NCBI RefSeq assembly: GCF_004681185.1
Contig: NZ_SRIF01000004.1
Span: 124,001-188,000 of the forward strand
Direction: 5' to 3'
DNA: 64,000 nucleotides
Origin: Haloarcula amylovorans
Lineage (GTDB): Archaea; Halobacteriota; Halobacteria; Halobacteriales; Haloarculaceae
This document shows positions 63,264 to 64,000 of this stretch, piece after piece. The notes under the pieces were generated by a model. That model worked only from the letters and a program-made list of their open reading frames with translations, searched no databases and was not told the DNA's origin. Each line of letters begins with the position of its first letter. Within the stretch, counting starts at the first letter, position 1. Position numbers and translations under genes: made by a program.

Positions 63264-63639
63264 TGCCTATCGACAGTCAGTGACCCACCCCGAAAGGAGT
63301 GGGCTTCCGCGCTGGTCCTGCTGTGAGATCCAAATACCTGTAGACCGAACTCAGTCTCCGTCTTGTACGTCGATTATGGCAACGTCCAGAGATACGGGTA
63401 GCAGCCCCGGTCAGTGCTTTACCAACAAGCGATTCTCAAAGTCACCGAGACAGATGGCCAGATAACACAGCTCAGGAAGTCGACGTCGAACTCTGGAAAG
63501 CAGCGCCACGCTCGACAGTGCCGGATTCCGAGTCACTCCTTACTTCGGTCACCGACGAACTGGTGACCGCGACTGACACACCGCAGTGATCCCGATCCCA
63601 AGCCGTCTCGTAACCGAGAGAGCCCCCGCTCTCGCTACG
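63264..63639. other. Region of 376 bases with IS-end-like hairpin and broken coding remnants
   Basis: It contains the hairpin at 63284-63303. Past it, frames on the plus strand read RSVLYQQAILKVTETDGQ (about 63410-63463) and, shifted, AQEVDVELWKAAPRSTVPDS (about 63468-63530) with a stop at 63586. Neither frame runs through, so this looks like a frameshifted remnant. No family was recognised. Confidence 0.4.
63284..63303 (+). repeat. Hairpin resembling an IS200/IS605 (OrfB/TnpB) right end
   Basis: CCCACCCCGAAAGGAGTGGG forms a stem of seven paired bases with one C-A mismatch and a GAAA tetraloop, followed by CTTCC. In haloarchaea TnpB-type insertion sequences end in this kind of element, often CCCACCCC..GGAGTGGGCTTCC. 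No transposase or TnpB frame is present to its left, where the ACT gene lies, so it would be a solitary remnant. Confidence 0.4.
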
Positions 63640-63837
63640 TCACTCGTCGTAACTCAGCCGCTCGGTCGCGAGGTCAATCATCTGCTCAGTCTCGTCGGCG
63701 GGTACCTCCTCAGGACGGTCGACGTCGACGTAGAAGGGCAAGCCGCGTTCCGCGACAAGAACTCGGTCGATATCGGGACCGATGGGTGCTTCTTCGAGGA
63801 AGGTCGGTTCGACTCCATCACCTGGTTCGGCGTGCAT
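63640..63837 (-). CDS. Hypothetical small acidic protein, possibly partial
   Basis: Frame of 65 residues beginning at the ATG at 63837 with an acidic haloarchaeal composition (FLEEAPIGPDIDRVLVAERG; DVDRPEEVPADETEQM). The open frame continues upstream to a TTG at 63942, but those residues are basic and unlike a haloarchaeal protein. No family was recognised, and it may be a fragment. Confidence 0.4.
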   Translation of the reverse strand: MHAEPGDGVEPTFLEEAPIGPDIDRVLVAERGLPFYVDVDRPEEVPADETEQMIDLATERLSYDE

Positions 63838-64000
63838 CTCTGGAATGCATCCACCCGCTGGAGGCCGCACAAAATGACGAGCGATGAACTTCCCTCTGAT
63901 AGAGGCTGGAATGTCGATAAATGGCTTTGTGGAAATCCTCAAAAGAGGAGAGATTCTGACTTGACGGGATCAATATAGAGAGGTGATATATCGCACCGGC

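Noticed and set aside
1..64000. CRISPR arrays, tRNA and rRNA genes
   Set aside because: No regularly spaced repeats, no tRNA T-loop/acceptor patterns and no rRNA-like stretches were seen by reading; a tRNAscan or Rfam search would confirm.

Overview
The window is chromosome-like DNA from a haloarchaeon (class Halobacteria). The evidence is high GC with strong GC bias at third codon positions, very acidic proteins, twin-arginine signals on nearly all exported proteins, archaeal TATA-type promoters about 25-30 bases before start codons (leaderless transcripts), Lrp, TrmB and IclR regulators, haloarchaeal-type glucose dehydrogenase, and an RdfA/SMC-related pair. The genus cannot be fixed from the sequence. 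No rRNA, tRNA, CRISPR array or intact transposase was seen.

Region 1 (1-17.4 kb) is a sugar or polyol import and oxidation locus. It holds a CUT1 ABC importer (two permeases and a binding lipoprotein; one permease runs off the left edge), a HpcH/HpaI aldolase, a glucose-dehydrogenase-like enzyme, methylmalonate-semialdehyde dehydrogenase, an SDR, an aldo-keto reductase, a zinc dehydrogenase resembling scyllo-inosose 3-dehydrogenase, an MFS transporter and an IolD-related ThDP enzyme. Two near-identical F420-dependent G6PDH-like enzymes flank an IclR regulator, followed by a D-2-hydroxyacid dehydrogenase. The enzyme mix suggests cyclitol (inositol-like) or sugar-acid breakdown.

Region 2 (18-36.2 kb) is a polyamine/agmatine uptake and breakdown island. 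It has two Lrp paralogues, a class I glutamine amidotransferase, a PuuA-like glutamine synthetase homologue, PotBC divergent from PotDA, class III aminotransferases, an agmatinase, a small HTH gene overlapping pdxS (PLP synthesis), succinate-semialdehyde and aminoaldehyde dehydrogenases, and an ornithine-cyclodeaminase-family protein.

Region 3 (36.3-41 kb) is a small alpha-glucan module: an orphan sugar-binding lipoprotein, a GH15 glucoamylase-like enzyme and a TrmB regulator. It is followed by small membrane, HTH and LolA-like genes (41.4-44.1 kb) and an AT-rich decayed stretch (44.1-45.9 kb).

Region 4 (45.9-58.2 kb) is a fructan locus. Two tandem Tat-exported GH68 levansucrase-type enzymes lie beside a DeoR/GlpR regulator and a stand-alone fructose PTS EIIC. 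A CUT2 sugar ABC importer and a Tat-exported GH32 fructanase with a C-terminal ricin-type lectin domain follow. Together they could make an extracellular fructan from sucrose, cut it and import the fructose.

Region 5 (58.5-64 kb) holds rdfA convergent with an archaeal SMC-related ATPase gene, a truncated CorC/HlyC-domain remnant, DUF1232 and ACT-domain genes, and an IS200/IS605-end-like hairpin. Two almost identical 23-base palindromic sequences (51.9 and 61.2 kb, same orientation) bracket the CUT2-GH32-rdfA-SMC segment.
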